64,000 nucleotides of DNA from CALBPI01 sp038533155. Its GTDB lineage: Bacteria; Pseudomonadota; Gammaproteobacteria; Steroidobacterales; Woeseiaceae. The translations under genes and the position numbers were made by a program. The stretch covers positions 46,838 to 110,837 of the forward strand of contig JBCAZH010000004.1 in NCBI GenBank assembly GCA_038533155.1, written 5' to 3'. Of this stretch, positions 42,526 to 51,605 are shown piece by piece. Each line of letters begins with the position of its first letter. Positions within the stretch are counted from its first letter, which is position 1. A model generated the notes under the pieces. It searched no databases, was not told the origin of the DNA, and saw only the letters and a list, made by a program, of their open reading frames with translations.

Positions 42526-43277
42526 CGATGCGTCGACTCAGTTTTTCGCTATTGCTGATGGTTGCCGGCCTGTTACCGGCGCTTGGTTGGGCGCAGACGG
42601 ATCCGACGACGCTTTTGATTCCCGAGGTAACCGAGGAGACAGGCTCGTCGATCAGCTTGAGCCTCCAAGTGCTCATCGCGATGACGCTCATGACGCTGCT
42701 GCCAGCGATCATGTTGTCGATGACAGCGTTTATTCGGTTGATCATAGTTCTGTCGATACTGCGTCAAGCGCTGGGCACAGCGCAAACCCCGCCGAACCAA
42801 GTCCTGATCGGGATCGCGTTGTTCCTGACGATGTTCGTGATGGCCCCTGTCGCCGACGAAATTAACCGGAGCGCCGTTGCGCCGTACACCGAAGGCAGTA
42901 TGGAAATCACGGAGGCGTTCGCTAACGGAATCGCGCCGTTACGCGGCTTCATGATCGACCAAACCCGCGACGCGGACATCAAACTTTTCGCCAACATTGC
43001 GGGCTATCAAGGATTTGATTCGGTGAGTGATATCCCGATTACTGTCGTGATCCCCGCATTCATGGTCAGTGAGCTCAAAACCGCGTTTCAAATTGGGTTT
43101 CTGATTTTTATTCCATTTCTGATCATCGATTTGGTCGTCTCCAGCGTCCTGATGTCTATGGGGATGATGATGTTGTCGCCGATGCTGATTTCGCTGCCAT
43201 TCAAGTTGATGCTCTTCGTCCTCGTTGATGGCTGGGCGTTGTTGCTCGGCACATTGGCTGGAAGTTTCTACGTTTAG
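42522..43277 (+). CDS. fliP: FliP, export gate protein
   Basis: Forms the core channel of the flagellar type III export gate with FliQ and FliR. The 251-residue protein has a cleavable signal peptide (about 1-25, ending LGWAQ), four membrane segments, and the family motifs MTAFIRLIIVLSILRQALGT, QTPPNQVLIGIALFLT and SMGMMMLSPMLISLPFKLML. The start overlaps the fliO stop by four bases. Confidence 0.96.
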   Translation: MTMRRLSFSLLLMVAGLLPALGWAQTDPTTLLIPEVTEETGSSISLSLQVLIAMTLMTLLPAIMLSMTAFIRLIIVLSILRQALGTAQTPPNQVLIGIALFLTMFVMAPVADEINRSAVAPYTEGSMEITEAFANGIAPLRGFMIDQTRDADIKLFANIAGYQGFDSVSDIPITVVIPAFMVSELKTAFQIGFLIFIPFLIIDLVVSSVLMSMGMMMLSPMLISLPFKLMLFVLVDGWALLLGTLAGSFYV

Positions 43278-43284
43278 GTTCATC

Positions 43285-43554
43285 ATGTCGGAAGCATCGA
43301 TTCTCGCGATTGGACAGCAGGCGCTCTGGGTTACGTTCTTGATTGCCGCGCCACTGCTCCTCTCGGCGCTCGCGATTGGTTTGTTGGTCGGTATGTTGCA
43401 GGCGGCCACCCAAATCAACGAGATGACGTTATCGTTTATCCCGAAGCTGTTGGTTCTCGGTCTCGCACTGTTGGTCGCAGGTCCGTGGATCACGACGACG
43501 CTGGTCGATTTCACTCGCGAGCTGATCACCAGCATTCCGAGCCTCATCGGGTGA
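43285..43554 (+). CDS. fliQ: FliQ, export gate protein
   Basis: An 89-residue protein with two membrane segments (about 15-40 and 52-75) and the family motif LVGMLQAATQINEMTLSFIP. The ATG giving MSEASILAIG is seven bases after fliP; an in-frame extension would lie inside fliP. Size is exactly that of FliQ. Confidence 0.95.
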   Translation: MSEASILAIGQQALWVTFLIAAPLLLSALAIGLLVGMLQAATQINEMTLSFIPKLLVLGLALLVAGPWITTTLVDFTRELITSIPSLIG

Positions 43555-43558
43555 CGCG

Positions 43559-44341
43559 ATGGCTCTGGACGTCTTTGCGATCGCCGAACTGCTGCCGATG
43601 TATCTTTGGCCACTAATCCGGATCAGCGCTTTCGTTATTGCACTTCCGGCCATCGGCGGCGCATTTGTTCCTCGGCGGATCCGCGCGATTCTGGCCATTG
43701 TGCTGACGCTTGCGATTGCGCCCGGCGTCGCGAGCGAAGGGTCGCCCGTCGCGATATTCAGCATTTCGGCTGCGGTGCTTGTATTTCAAGAGGTGCTGCT
43801 TGGCGTCTTGATGGGTTTCACTGTACAGCTCGTCTTCGACGCAATCGTGCTTGGCGCGCAGACCGTCTCCATGAGTATGGGGCTTGGTTTCGCGGTATTT
43901 CTTGATCGGGTCAGCGGCGTGAACATCCCGGTAATCGGTCAAATGTACTTAATGCTGGCCATGCTGCTGTTCCTCAGCGCCGATGGACACTTGCAGTTGA
44001 TCCGTTTGTTGGCGGAGAGTTTTTCTTCCGCACCTGTCGGTACCAGCTTTCTTGCGCTTGGTGACTTGCAGGGCATGTTGACGTTTTCGTCGCAGCTCTT
44101 TGTCGGTGCGATGCGAATAGCGTTGCCGGCCGTCGCGACGCTCTTGATGGTGAATCTAGCGTTTGGCGTCATGAGTCGCGCGGCGCCTTCGATGAATCTG
44201 TTCGCGGTCGGCTTCCCGATCTCGATGCTGCTAGGTTTTTTGACGTTGTACGCAACCGTCGGCGGACTTGCCGGCGTGTTCTCGTCGAGCTTCCCGCTTG
44301 CGCTTGAGTCTTTGTCTGTACTCATCGGGGGCACTCGCTGA
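43559..44341 (+). CDS. fliR: FliR, export gate protein
   Basis: A 260-residue protein with about six membrane segments. Motifs: RISAFVIALPAIGGAFVPRR, ALTIAPG-like LAIAPGVAS, SMSMGLGFAVFLDRVSGVNI and AAPSMNLFAVGFPISMLLGF. It shares the gate with FliP and FliQ. Its TGA overlaps the flhB ATG by one base. Confidence 0.95.
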   Translation: MALDVFAIAELLPMYLWPLIRISAFVIALPAIGGAFVPRRIRAILAIVLTLAIAPGVASEGSPVAIFSISAAVLVFQEVLLGVLMGFTVQLVFDAIVLGAQTVSMSMGLGFAVFLDRVSGVNIPVIGQMYLMLAMLLFLSADGHLQLIRLLAESFSSAPVGTSFLALGDLQGMLTFSSQLFVGAMRIALPAVATLLMVNLAFGVMSRAAPSMNLFAVGFPISMLLGFLTLYATVGGLAGVFSSSFPLALESLSVLIGGTR

Positions 44342-45495
44342 TGGCGCAGCAGAACGACGGTCAGGAGAGAACCGAACAGGCCACCCCGAAACGTCGCCAG
44401 GACGCCCGCAAGAAAGGTGACGTGCCGCGTTCGCGCGAGTTGTCAACGATGAGTACGATGCTGACAGGCGCGGCCGCAATCGTATTGTTCGGATCCACAC
44501 TCGGCACGAAGCTCGTGTCGGTGTTCGCCGGTGGCTTCCAGATCGAACGTGCTCGGATGTTCGACACGCGAGCGATGGCCGTGTCATTGGCTGAGCAAGC
44601 GTTGGCAGCGCTGTTGACGATTGCGCCGATGTTGCTGGCCCTGGTGATTGCCGCGATCGCCGGCTCTGTTGCGCTCGGTGGCGTGAGCTTCAGCTTCTCG
44701 GCCATGGCGCCCAAGCTCGAGCGTATCAGTCCGTTGAAAGGTCTAAAGCGGATGTTCGGTATGCGGGCATTGATTGAACTTTCGAAGTCGCTGGCGAAAG
44801 TTGGCTTGGTCGTACTGATCGGCATCTTCGTGCTCCAGCAGATGGCGCCGCGATTGATGCAACTGCCTCTCCTTTCGGTTGACACCGGATTGTCCGAGGC
44901 GATGGAGATGATCGGATGGGCGTTTCTTGCGACCAGCGCCGCGCTGGTGGTAGGCGCGGTAATCGATGTGCCGTGGCAACTGTACGACTACGCCCGAAAA
45001 TTGAAAATGACGCGCCAAGAAGTGCGCGACGAAAACAAGGAGATCGAGGGACGGCCCGAAGTGCGTCAGCGGATTCGACAGCTGCAGCAGGAAGTTGCTA
45101 CGCGTCGAATGATGGAGTCGATCCCGTACGCCGACGTGATCATCACGAACCCCACGCATTTCGCCGTTGCGCTCAAATATGACGAGAATCGGATGCGGGC
45201 GCCGGAGGTCGTTGCGAAAGGGCAAGACGAAGTGGCTGCCAAAATTCGTGAGATCGCGGGCGCCAACGGCATCATGCGCTTCGAGGCGCCACCGCTCGCC
45301 CGAGCGGTGTTTCATAGCACGAAGATCGGCGAAGCGATTCCCGCGGGTCTGTACGCAGCGGTCGCCCAAGTGCTCGCCTACGTGTTTCAGCTTCGCGATG
45401 GGGTGGAAGGACTGACCATTCCAGATCCAGATGTCGATGAATCGCGTTACGGCCCGGGCATTCCTCGACGCGTGATGCGAGGAGGGAGTAGTTGA
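44341..45495 (+). CDS. flhB: FlhB, export substrate-specificity switch
   Basis: Membrane protein that changes export from hook to filament substrates after autocleavage. The 384-residue protein has the N-terminal ERTEQATPKRRQDARKKG, four membrane segments (about 35-210) and the self-cleaving NPTH (270-273 in ITNPTHFAVAL). All residues needed for cleavage are present. FliK, which triggers the switch, is encoded at 38.5 kb. The stop overlaps the flhA ATG by one base. Confidence 0.96.
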   Translation: MAQQNDGQERTEQATPKRRQDARKKGDVPRSRELSTMSTMLTGAAAIVLFGSTLGTKLVSVFAGGFQIERARMFDTRAMAVSLAEQALAALLTIAPMLLALVIAAIAGSVALGGVSFSFSAMAPKLERISPLKGLKRMFGMRALIELSKSLAKVGLVVLIGIFVLQQMAPRLMQLPLLSVDTGLSEAMEMIGWAFLATSAALVVGAVIDVPWQLYDYARKLKMTRQEVRDENKEIEGRPEVRQRIRQLQQEVATRRMMESIPYADVIITNPTHFAVALKYDENRMRAPEVVAKGQDEVAAKIREIAGANGIMRFEAPPLARAVFHSTKIGEAIPAGLYAAVAQVLAYVFQLRDGVEGLTIPDPDVDESRYGPGIPRRVMRGGSS

Positions 45496-47552
45496 TGGCT
45501 GAATTTACGTCACGCTTGGATATTGCAGCGATTGGCAAAGGGATCGGGGTGCCGGTGCTGCTGTTGATCATCTTGGCCATGATGATGGTGCCACTGCCGC
45601 CGCTCGCGCTCGACACACTGTTTACGTTCAACATCGCACTATCGCTCGCGATCTTGCTGACGGTTATCTACGTTTCTCGGCCGCTCGACTTCGGTGTGTT
45701 CCCGACGGTGCTACTGGTCGTCACACTGCTCCGCTTGGCTCTGAACATCGCCTCGACTCGAGTCGTTTTGCTGGAAGGGCATTCGGGTAGCGGTGCGGCC
45801 GGAAAGGTAATCGAAGCGTTCGCCGAGTTTGTCGTGGGCGGAAACTTCGCGGTCGGCCTGGTGGTGTTCAGTATTCTCGTAATCATCAATTTTGTCGTCG
45901 TCACGAAAGGTGCGGGTCGGGTATCCGAAGTCACCGCACGCTTTACGCTAGATGCGATGCCTGGCAAGCAGATGGCGATCGACGCGGACCTCAACGCGGG
46001 TCTGATCGATCAGGATACCGCTCGAACGCGACGCGCCGAAGTGGCTGGTGAAGCGGATTTTTACGGGGCGATGGATGGCGCGAGCAAGTTCGTCCGAGGC
46101 GATGCAATCGCGAGTATCTTGATCCTGTTTATCAACGTGCTTGGCGGTCTTGCGATCGGCACAATGGAGCACGACCTGTCCTTCGCCGATGCGGGCAGGA
46201 TCTATACGTTGTTGACGATCGGTGATGGGTTGGTCGCCCAAATTCCATCCTTGTTGCTGTCCACCGCCGTTGCGGTGATCGTCACCCGCGTCTCACAAGC
46301 GCAAGATATGTCGAGTCAGATTGTGTCGCAGGTGTTTCGCCAGCCGAAAACTCTGGCAGTGACCGCCGCCGTGTTGGTGACGTTGGGTTTGATACCTGGC
46401 ATGCCGAACTTTGCGTTTCTGACGTTGGCCGCGATTTGCGGGTATGCGAGTTATCGTCTCAGTCGCACGCCACCACCCGAGCCCGAGATCATCGAAGCGG
46501 CGCCGAAACCGGAACCGCAGACGCGAGAGTTGACTTGGGAAGACGTGCAACCTCTGGAGACCATCGGTCTCGAGGTCGGGTATCGACTCATTCCACTGGT
46601 CGATCGTCAGCGTGGTGGTCAGCTAGTGAATCGGATCAAAGGTGTACGACGCAAGCTCACTGACAATCTCGGATTTCTTCTGCCGCCCGTTCATATCCGA
46701 GACAACTTGGACCTCAAGCCATCGCAGTATCGAGTGTCGCTGATGGGTGTGCCGCTCGGTGAGGGTGAGATTGAGATCGACAAAGAACTCGCGATTAACC
46801 CGGGTCAAGTGTTCGGCGAGTTGAAAGGCATTCCAACGGAAGACCCCGCGTTTGGCTTACCGGCAATCTGGATCGAGACGGCGCAGCAAGAAGAAGCGCA
46901 GATGTTGGGCTACACGGTGGTTGATGGCAGCACCGTGGTCGCGACGCACATCAGTCAGGTACTGCAAGCGCACGCTCACGATCTGATCGGGCACGAAGAG
47001 TTGCAGCAAATGTTGGAGCGTCTCGGAAAGACGGCGCCCAAGCTGGTGGAAGCGCTAACACCGAAGATCCTGCCGGCAGCGACCATTCTGAAAGTTCTGC
47101 AAAACCTACTGCGCGAAGGGATTCCGGTTCGGAACATGCGCAAGATCGCCGAAACGTTGGCTGATCACGGCGCTAGGAGTCAAGAACCTGACGTTTTGAC
47201 CTCGGCGGCCCGAGTTGCGCTGGGTCGTTCAATCGTCCAGGACATCTGCGGTAGCGCGCGGGAAGTGCCCGTAATGACACTCGATCCAGAGTTGGAACAG
47301 ATCTTGAATAACGCTAGTCAGGGCGGCGCTGTGGGTGGCGTCGAACCCGGGTTGGTGGAACGGATTCATGAATCGCTCACCAAACACGCGAAGGAGCGCG
47401 AGGCAGTCGGCGATTCCGCGATTTTACTGGTCGCGCCAACGATCCGCCCATGGCTTGCTCGTATGTTGCGCGGTGTGCGCAGTCTGCATGTGCTGGCCTA
47501 CAACGAGATACCGGAGGATCGGCAGATCCAGATGACAGCCACGGTTGGCTGA
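45495..47552 (+). CDS. flhA: FlhA, major export gate protein
   Basis: Nonameric export gate using proton flow. The 685-residue protein has eight membrane segments (about 15-330), the conserved FHIPEP-type segment (DFGVFPTVLLVVTLLRLALN), and a large cytoplasmic domain (about 345-685) ending with WLARMLRGVRSLHVLAYNEI. The start is the ATG of MAEFTSRLD with GGAGGGAG before it; the TTG one codon upstream is rejected. Confidence 0.96.
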   Translation: MAEFTSRLDIAAIGKGIGVPVLLLIILAMMMVPLPPLALDTLFTFNIALSLAILLTVIYVSRPLDFGVFPTVLLVVTLLRLALNIASTRVVLLEGHSGSGAAGKVIEAFAEFVVGGNFAVGLVVFSILVIINFVVVTKGAGRVSEVTARFTLDAMPGKQMAIDADLNAGLIDQDTARTRRAEVAGEADFYGAMDGASKFVRGDAIASILILFINVLGGLAIGTMEHDLSFADAGRIYTLLTIGDGLVAQIPSLLLSTAVAVIVTRVSQAQDMSSQIVSQVFRQPKTLAVTAAVLVTLGLIPGMPNFAFLTLAAICGYASYRLSRTPPPEPEIIEAAPKPEPQTRELTWEDVQPLETIGLEVGYRLIPLVDRQRGGQLVNRIKGVRRKLTDNLGFLLPPVHIRDNLDLKPSQYRVSLMGVPLGEGEIEIDKELAINPGQVFGELKGIPTEDPAFGLPAIWIETAQQEEAQMLGYTVVDGSTVVATHISQVLQAHAHDLIGHEELQQMLERLGKTAPKLVEALTPKILPAATILKVLQNLLREGIPVRNMRKIAETLADHGARSQEPDVLTSAARVALGRSIVQDICGSAREVPVMTLDPELEQILNNASQGGAVGGVEPGLVERIHESLTKHAKEREAVGDSAILLVAPTIRPWLARMLRGVRSLHVLAYNEIPEDRQIQMTATVG

Positions 47553-47599
47553 CACTTAGCGCGCAAGGAGGCGCCAATGCAACGCAGGGAGCGGCAGCA

Positions 47600-48901
47600 A
47601 TGAAGATCAAGCGATTTCTCGCGCCAAGCATGCGCGAAGCTTTAAAGGCGGTGCGAACCGAACAGGGTCCCGAGGCTGTGATCTTGTCCAACCGCAAAGT
47701 TGGCGACTACGTCGAAGTGATCGCAGCGTTGGACTACGACGAGGCATTGATTCAGCAAGCGGTCAAAAGAACCGCCACCGCTGAGTCGGATGTGGTTTCG
47801 ACCGAAGCGGACAGCGATGTCGACGACGTAGCACCCGACAGTGACGATCACTTCGAAGACGAAGTGCATGTCTTGCTGAGTGAGAAAGCACGGCAGGGGG
47901 AGGTTGTGAATCGGCGCAGCCACGATACCTTGATCACCGAGCTCGACCTGAATGCAACACCCGAGATTCACGAGCTGCGCGAGCAGCTGACGGTCCTCGG
48001 CGACTTACTGCATGAGCAGGTTTGTAGCGACCGGTGGGCAAGCAAAGGTCATTCTGATCCGTTGGCAACGCAGTTGCTGCGCAACCTCACGCGACTCGGT
48101 GTCGCCGCAGATGTTGCGAAGTCCATCGGCGCTGGTGTTGCGGCGAGTGAGGCGGGAATCCGACACCCCTGGCGCGATGCGGTTGATGCCATTAGTGATT
48201 CCTTGATCACTCAACGACCGGAACTACTCGAGCATGGCGGCATCGCCGCATTCGTCGGTCCGACAGGCGTTGGAAAAACCACGACGATTGCGAAATTGGC
48301 GTCGCAGTATGCGTTGCGGCACGGTGCGCGGGACATTGCCCTCGTGTCGATGGATGGCTACCGAATCGGCGCTCGCGAACAGCTGTTTACCTTCGGGCGG
48401 ATCATCAACGCTTCGGTGTTCGAGGTGGACAGTCCGATCGCGCTGCGGCGTCTCCTCGATGGTCTGGATGCCTACCGTCTGGTCCTGATCGACACCGCCG
48501 GCATTAGTCAGCGCGACGCCCGATTGGCCGAGATGCTGGATGGGCTGTCGAATCAGTCGCGCCCCATCGATCTCTACCTGACGCTAGCGGCGACCGGTGA
48601 CGAGCAACTTCTTGACGAAATCGTACGTTGTTACCAGCAAGTTTCTGTGAAAGCGGCCGCTATAACCAAAATCGACGAAGCCAGTCGTTTAGGGGCCCCG
48701 CTATCAGTACTACTGCGTCATCAATTGCCTTTGGCCTATCTCGCGGATGGTCAGTGCGTCCCAGATGATCTGTCCGGCGCTGAAGGCAAGAAGTTATGGC
48801 TAATCAATCAGGCGCTGAGCTACGCGAAAGCCCCAGAGTTCGAGCCGGATGAGCAGAACTTGGCGCGATTATTCGGTGAGAAGGAGCTTGTAAATGGTTG
48901 A
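47600..48901 (+). CDS. flhF: FlhF, SRP-type GTPase for polar flagellum placement
   Basis: GTPase that marks the cell pole for flagellar assembly. The 433-residue protein has the basic N-terminus MKIKRFLAPSMREALKAVR, an acidic variable linker (about 58-125) and the NG domain (130-430) with G1 GPTGVGKTTT (220-229), DTAGISQRD and ITKIDEASR. The start is the ATG after GGGAGCGGCAGCA. It overlaps flhG by eight bases. FlhF with FlhG is the hallmark of polar flagellation. Confidence 0.95.
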   Translation: MKIKRFLAPSMREALKAVRTEQGPEAVILSNRKVGDYVEVIAALDYDEALIQQAVKRTATAESDVVSTEADSDVDDVAPDSDDHFEDEVHVLLSEKARQGEVVNRRSHDTLITELDLNATPEIHELREQLTVLGDLLHEQVCSDRWASKGHSDPLATQLLRNLTRLGVAADVAKSIGAGVAASEAGIRHPWRDAVDAISDSLITQRPELLEHGGIAAFVGPTGVGKTTTIAKLASQYALRHGARDIALVSMDGYRIGAREQLFTFGRIINASVFEVDSPIALRRLLDGLDAYRLVLIDTAGISQRDARLAEMLDGLSNQSRPIDLYLTLAATGDEQLLDEIVRCYQQVSVKAAAITKIDEASRLGAPLSVLLRHQLPLAYLADGQCVPDDLSGAEGKKLWLINQALSYAKAPEFEPDEQNLARLFGEKELVNG

Positions 48902-49772
48902 GTCAATGCAAGCGCAGCAGCTGCAAACCGCGGTGTCTCGTAAGCCGACGAAAGTCATTGCCGTAATGAGCGGAAAGGGCGGCGTTGGAAAAACCAATGT
49001 CTCGACCAATCTCTCTGTCGCGCTGGCACAACGCGGGCGCGACGTTATGTTGATGGACGCCGACCTCAGTCTCGCCAACGTTGATGTACTGCTCGGTCTT
49101 CAACCCAGCTGCAACTTGGCGAATTTGGTGCGCGGTGAGGCGACCCTTGAGCAGGCGATCGTGAATGGTCCATCCGGTGTTCGAATCGTACCGGCCAGCT
49201 CGGGCGACCGAACGATGGCCGATCTGCCACAAGCGAGTCAGGCCGCGATTATCAGTGCCTTCGGTCAGCTCGACCGACAGCCTGAAGTCTTGGTGGTCGA
49301 TACCGCGGCAGGTATCTCCGAAAACGTGGCGCGATTTGCTCAGGCAGCGCAACACGCACTGGTAGTGGTGTGCGATGAGCCAGCCTCGATTACCGATGCT
49401 TATGCGCTCATCAAAGTGTTCAGCCGAGACTACGGTATCCGACGGTTTCAAGTCCTATCGAACATGTCTCGCAGTCGTGTAGACGGGCGCGCTTTGTTCG
49501 AGAAGTTACTTCGCGTCACCGATCGATTCTTGGACGTTGTGCTGGTGCACGCCGGGACCATTCCAAGCGATGGCTATCTCAAGAAAAGCGTGCAGGAGCA
49601 GCGTGCTGTCGTCGAGGCGTATCCCGACAGCTGGTCATCAAAAGCATTTCACCAACTGGCAGAAACCGTTGACGCATGGAAGCTGCGCCACGAGCCGAGT
49701 GGGGGACTGACGTTCTTTTTCGAACGCCTGATCTCAGAGACAAAGACAAGGATGGGAGGGACCCAATCATGA
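48894..49772 (+). CDS. flhG: FlhG/FleN, flagellar number regulator (MinD-like ATPase)
   Basis: Limits flagellar number by acting on FlhF and, in Pseudomonas, on FleQ. The 292-residue protein has the deviant Walker A GKGGVGKT (27-34 in MSGKGGVGKTNVS), MDADLSLANVDVLLGL, VDTAAGISENV and a C-terminal amphipathic end (GLTFFFERLISETK). Called FleN in Pseudomonas. Its end overlaps fliA by four bases (ATGA). Confidence 0.95.
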   Translation: MVESMQAQQLQTAVSRKPTKVIAVMSGKGGVGKTNVSTNLSVALAQRGRDVMLMDADLSLANVDVLLGLQPSCNLANLVRGEATLEQAIVNGPSGVRIVPASSGDRTMADLPQASQAAIISAFGQLDRQPEVLVVDTAAGISENVARFAQAAQHALVVVCDEPASITDAYALIKVFSRDYGIRRFQVLSNMSRSRVDGRALFEKLLRVTDRFLDVVLVHAGTIPSDGYLKKSVQEQRAVVEAYPDSWSSKAFHQLAETVDAWKLRHEPSGGLTFFFERLISETKTRMGGTQS

Positions 49773-50512
49773 GTTACGCACCGGCAGTACTCAGTTCATC
49801 TGCAACGGAGTCGGAACGTTTGATCAACCAGAATTTGACGTTGGTTAAACGCATCGCACATCACATCATGGCCAAGCTCCCGGCGAGTATTGAGCTGGAC
49901 GACCTGATACAGGCAGGCATGCTGGGATTGATCGAGGCGGCAAGCCATTACGACCCCAGTCGAGGTGCGAGCTTCGAAACCTATGCGGGCATCCGGATTC
50001 GCGGTTCCATTCTGGATGAAGTGCGCAAGTCGGATTGGACACCGAGATCGGTTCATCGTCGCTACCGCAGCATCACCGAAGCGATTGCCGACCTGCAGGC
50101 CTCGACCGGGAAGCACCCGACCGACCAGGAGATCGCTGATCACTTAGACATGCCGCTTGAGGAATACCACGCGATCCTACGCGACTCGACCAGTTGTCGT
50201 TTGTTCAGTCTGGATCAGCCTTATGTCGACTCTGATCGCACTCAAGAGGTGGCCTCGACCGACTTCGCCGAGCCGGATTCGGCGCTTGAGGAAAACCAAT
50301 TTACGGACCGGCTTGCCGAGGCGATTAGCCGATTGCCAGAACGCGAGCGACTGGTGTTGTCGTTGTACTACCAACAAGACATGAATTTGAAGGAAGTTGG
50401 CATGGTCTTGGAGGTCAGTGAATCTCGGGTGTGCCAAATCCATGGACAAGCGTTACTCCGATTGAAAGCCAAAATGGGCGACTACGCAGAGTACTTGGAG
50501 GACAAGCTATGA
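49769..50512 (+). CDS. fliA: FliA, sigma-28 factor
   Basis: Sigma factor for late flagellar genes, here at least fliC and flgMN by their promoters. The 247-residue protein has region 2 (LPASIELDDLIQAGMLGLIE and TYAGIRIRGSILDEVRKSDW), region 3 and region 4 (LPERERLVLSLYYQQDMNLK then VGMVLEVSESRVCQIHGQAL). The ATG of MSYAPAVL follows GGGAGGG. It overlaps both neighbours by a few bases, so it belongs to the flhAFG transcript. FlgM at 13.1 kb is its inhibitor. Confidence 0.96.
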   Translation: MSYAPAVLSSSATESERLINQNLTLVKRIAHHIMAKLPASIELDDLIQAGMLGLIEAASHYDPSRGASFETYAGIRIRGSILDEVRKSDWTPRSVHRRYRSITEAIADLQASTGKHPTDQEIADHLDMPLEEYHAILRDSTSCRLFSLDQPYVDSDRTQEVASTDFAEPDSALEENQFTDRLAEAISRLPERERLVLSLYYQQDMNLKEVGMVLEVSESRVCQIHGQALLRLKAKMGDYAEYLEDKL

Positions 50513-50925
50513 GTATCGAGTTGCTGACCTACCCGAAAGTGCTTGCGATCGTGTTTGCAGCCTTGTTTGTTGCCACTTTTCTGACGTTGCTCACAGTCCG
50601 GCAACGGTTGAGCATGCAAGATGGCGAAATGCGACGTCTGATGACGTTGATCGCTGCTCACGACGAGGGTGAACCGATCGATTCACACAACAGCGATGAA
50701 GTGGAAAGTGTGACAGAAGCGCTCACGCGCTTGTCGTCAAGAATTGATGCGATCGGGCTTCAGCAGGCTTCTGCCGCACGAAGTCCCGGTCTGGATGAGG
50801 CGGCGGCAATGGCGCGTGCCGGCGGCAGCGCTCAAGAGATTGCTAACCGCGCGGGAATTTCCGTCGGTGAGGCAGAACTGCTGCTGCGGGTGCAGGCCGG
50901 CAGCGCGAAAGCCACAGCGGAGTAG
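50509..50925 (+). CDS. DUF2802 membrane-anchored protein
   Basis: A 138-residue protein with one N-terminal membrane segment (about 8-28), a helical middle (EVESVTEALTRLSSRIDAIG) and a C-terminal DUF2802-like motif (AMARAGGSAQEIANRAGISV then GEAELLLRVQ), a small helix-turn-helix-like unit. Members are found near flagellar and chemotaxis genes of gammaproteobacteria; their role is not known. The ATG overlaps the fliA stop by four bases. In Pseudomonas this place after fliA is taken by cheY. Confidence 0.75.
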   Translation: MSIELLTYPKVLAIVFAALFVATFLTLLTVRQRLSMQDGEMRRLMTLIAAHDEGEPIDSHNSDEVESVTEALTRLSSRIDAIGLQQASAARSPGLDEAAAMARAGGSAQEIANRAGISVGEAELLLRVQAGSAKATAE

Positions 50926-50928
50926 AGC

Positions 50929-51497
50929 ATGATTCAGCAAGAGTCGATGGCGTTCTTGACGGCGCTTTCCAAGGAACTCAACCGGGGCGATGTGAAGCTA
51001 CCGTCGTTCCCGGATGCAGTGATCAAAATTCGAGATGCGCTCGAGAAAGAAGACTGCGATATCGATCGCATCGTCACTTTGTCGAGTGTCGAGACGGTGC
51101 TGGCAACGCGATTGCTGGCAGCAGCTAACTCGGCCTACTACAACCCGTCGGGCAACAGCGTGTCTGATCTGCGCGGTGCGGTTATGCGGCTCGGTCTCAA
51201 AGAAGTCCGAAACATGGCAATTAGTTTCGCGGTCGAGCAGATCTTTATCGGTGAGCAACATCCTGACATCGCCGCAAGTCTCGCGACGCTGTGGCGACGC
51301 GGCGTTGCCATGTCATCGATTGCGTATGTTCTCGCACGCGAGTGTTCCAAAGTAGATGCTGAGAAGGCGTTTCTCGCGGGACTGATGCACGAGGTCGGTA
51401 AGCTCTACATGTTGATCAAGTCAGCGGATTTCCCTGGTGTTAGCGTTGACCTTGAAGCACGTAGTGACGATCCCGATACCTGGCATCCTCAGATCGG
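50929..51497 (+). CDS. HDOD-domain protein, 3' end lost in an assembly gap
   Basis: HDOD domains are catalytically inactive relatives of HD phosphodiesterases used in signalling, often near motility and c-di-GMP genes. The 189 visible residues include KLPSFPDAVIKIRDALEKED, LLAAANSAYYNPSGNSVSD, AVMRLGLKEVRNMAISFAVE and AFLAGLMHEVGKLYMLIKS, all typical. It follows the DUF2802 gene by three bases. The gene runs into the 100 N; a short AGCTTGAGTTAA just after the gap could be its end (SLS-stop) if the frame is kept, which cannot be told. Confidence 0.85.
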
Positions 51498-51597
51498 NNN
51501 NNNNNNNNNNNNNNNNNNNNNNNNNNNNNNNNNNNNNNNNNNNNNNNNNNNNNNNNNNNNNNNNNNNNNNNNNNNNNNNNNNNNNNNNNNNNNNNNN
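51498..51597. other. Assembly gap (100 N) at the 3' end of the HDOD gene
   Basis: One hundred N. The flanks share no overlap, so the size is unknown. More genes, for example the chemotaxis genes absent from this window, could be hidden here. Confidence 0.99.
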
Positions 51598-51605
51598 AGC
51601 TTGAG

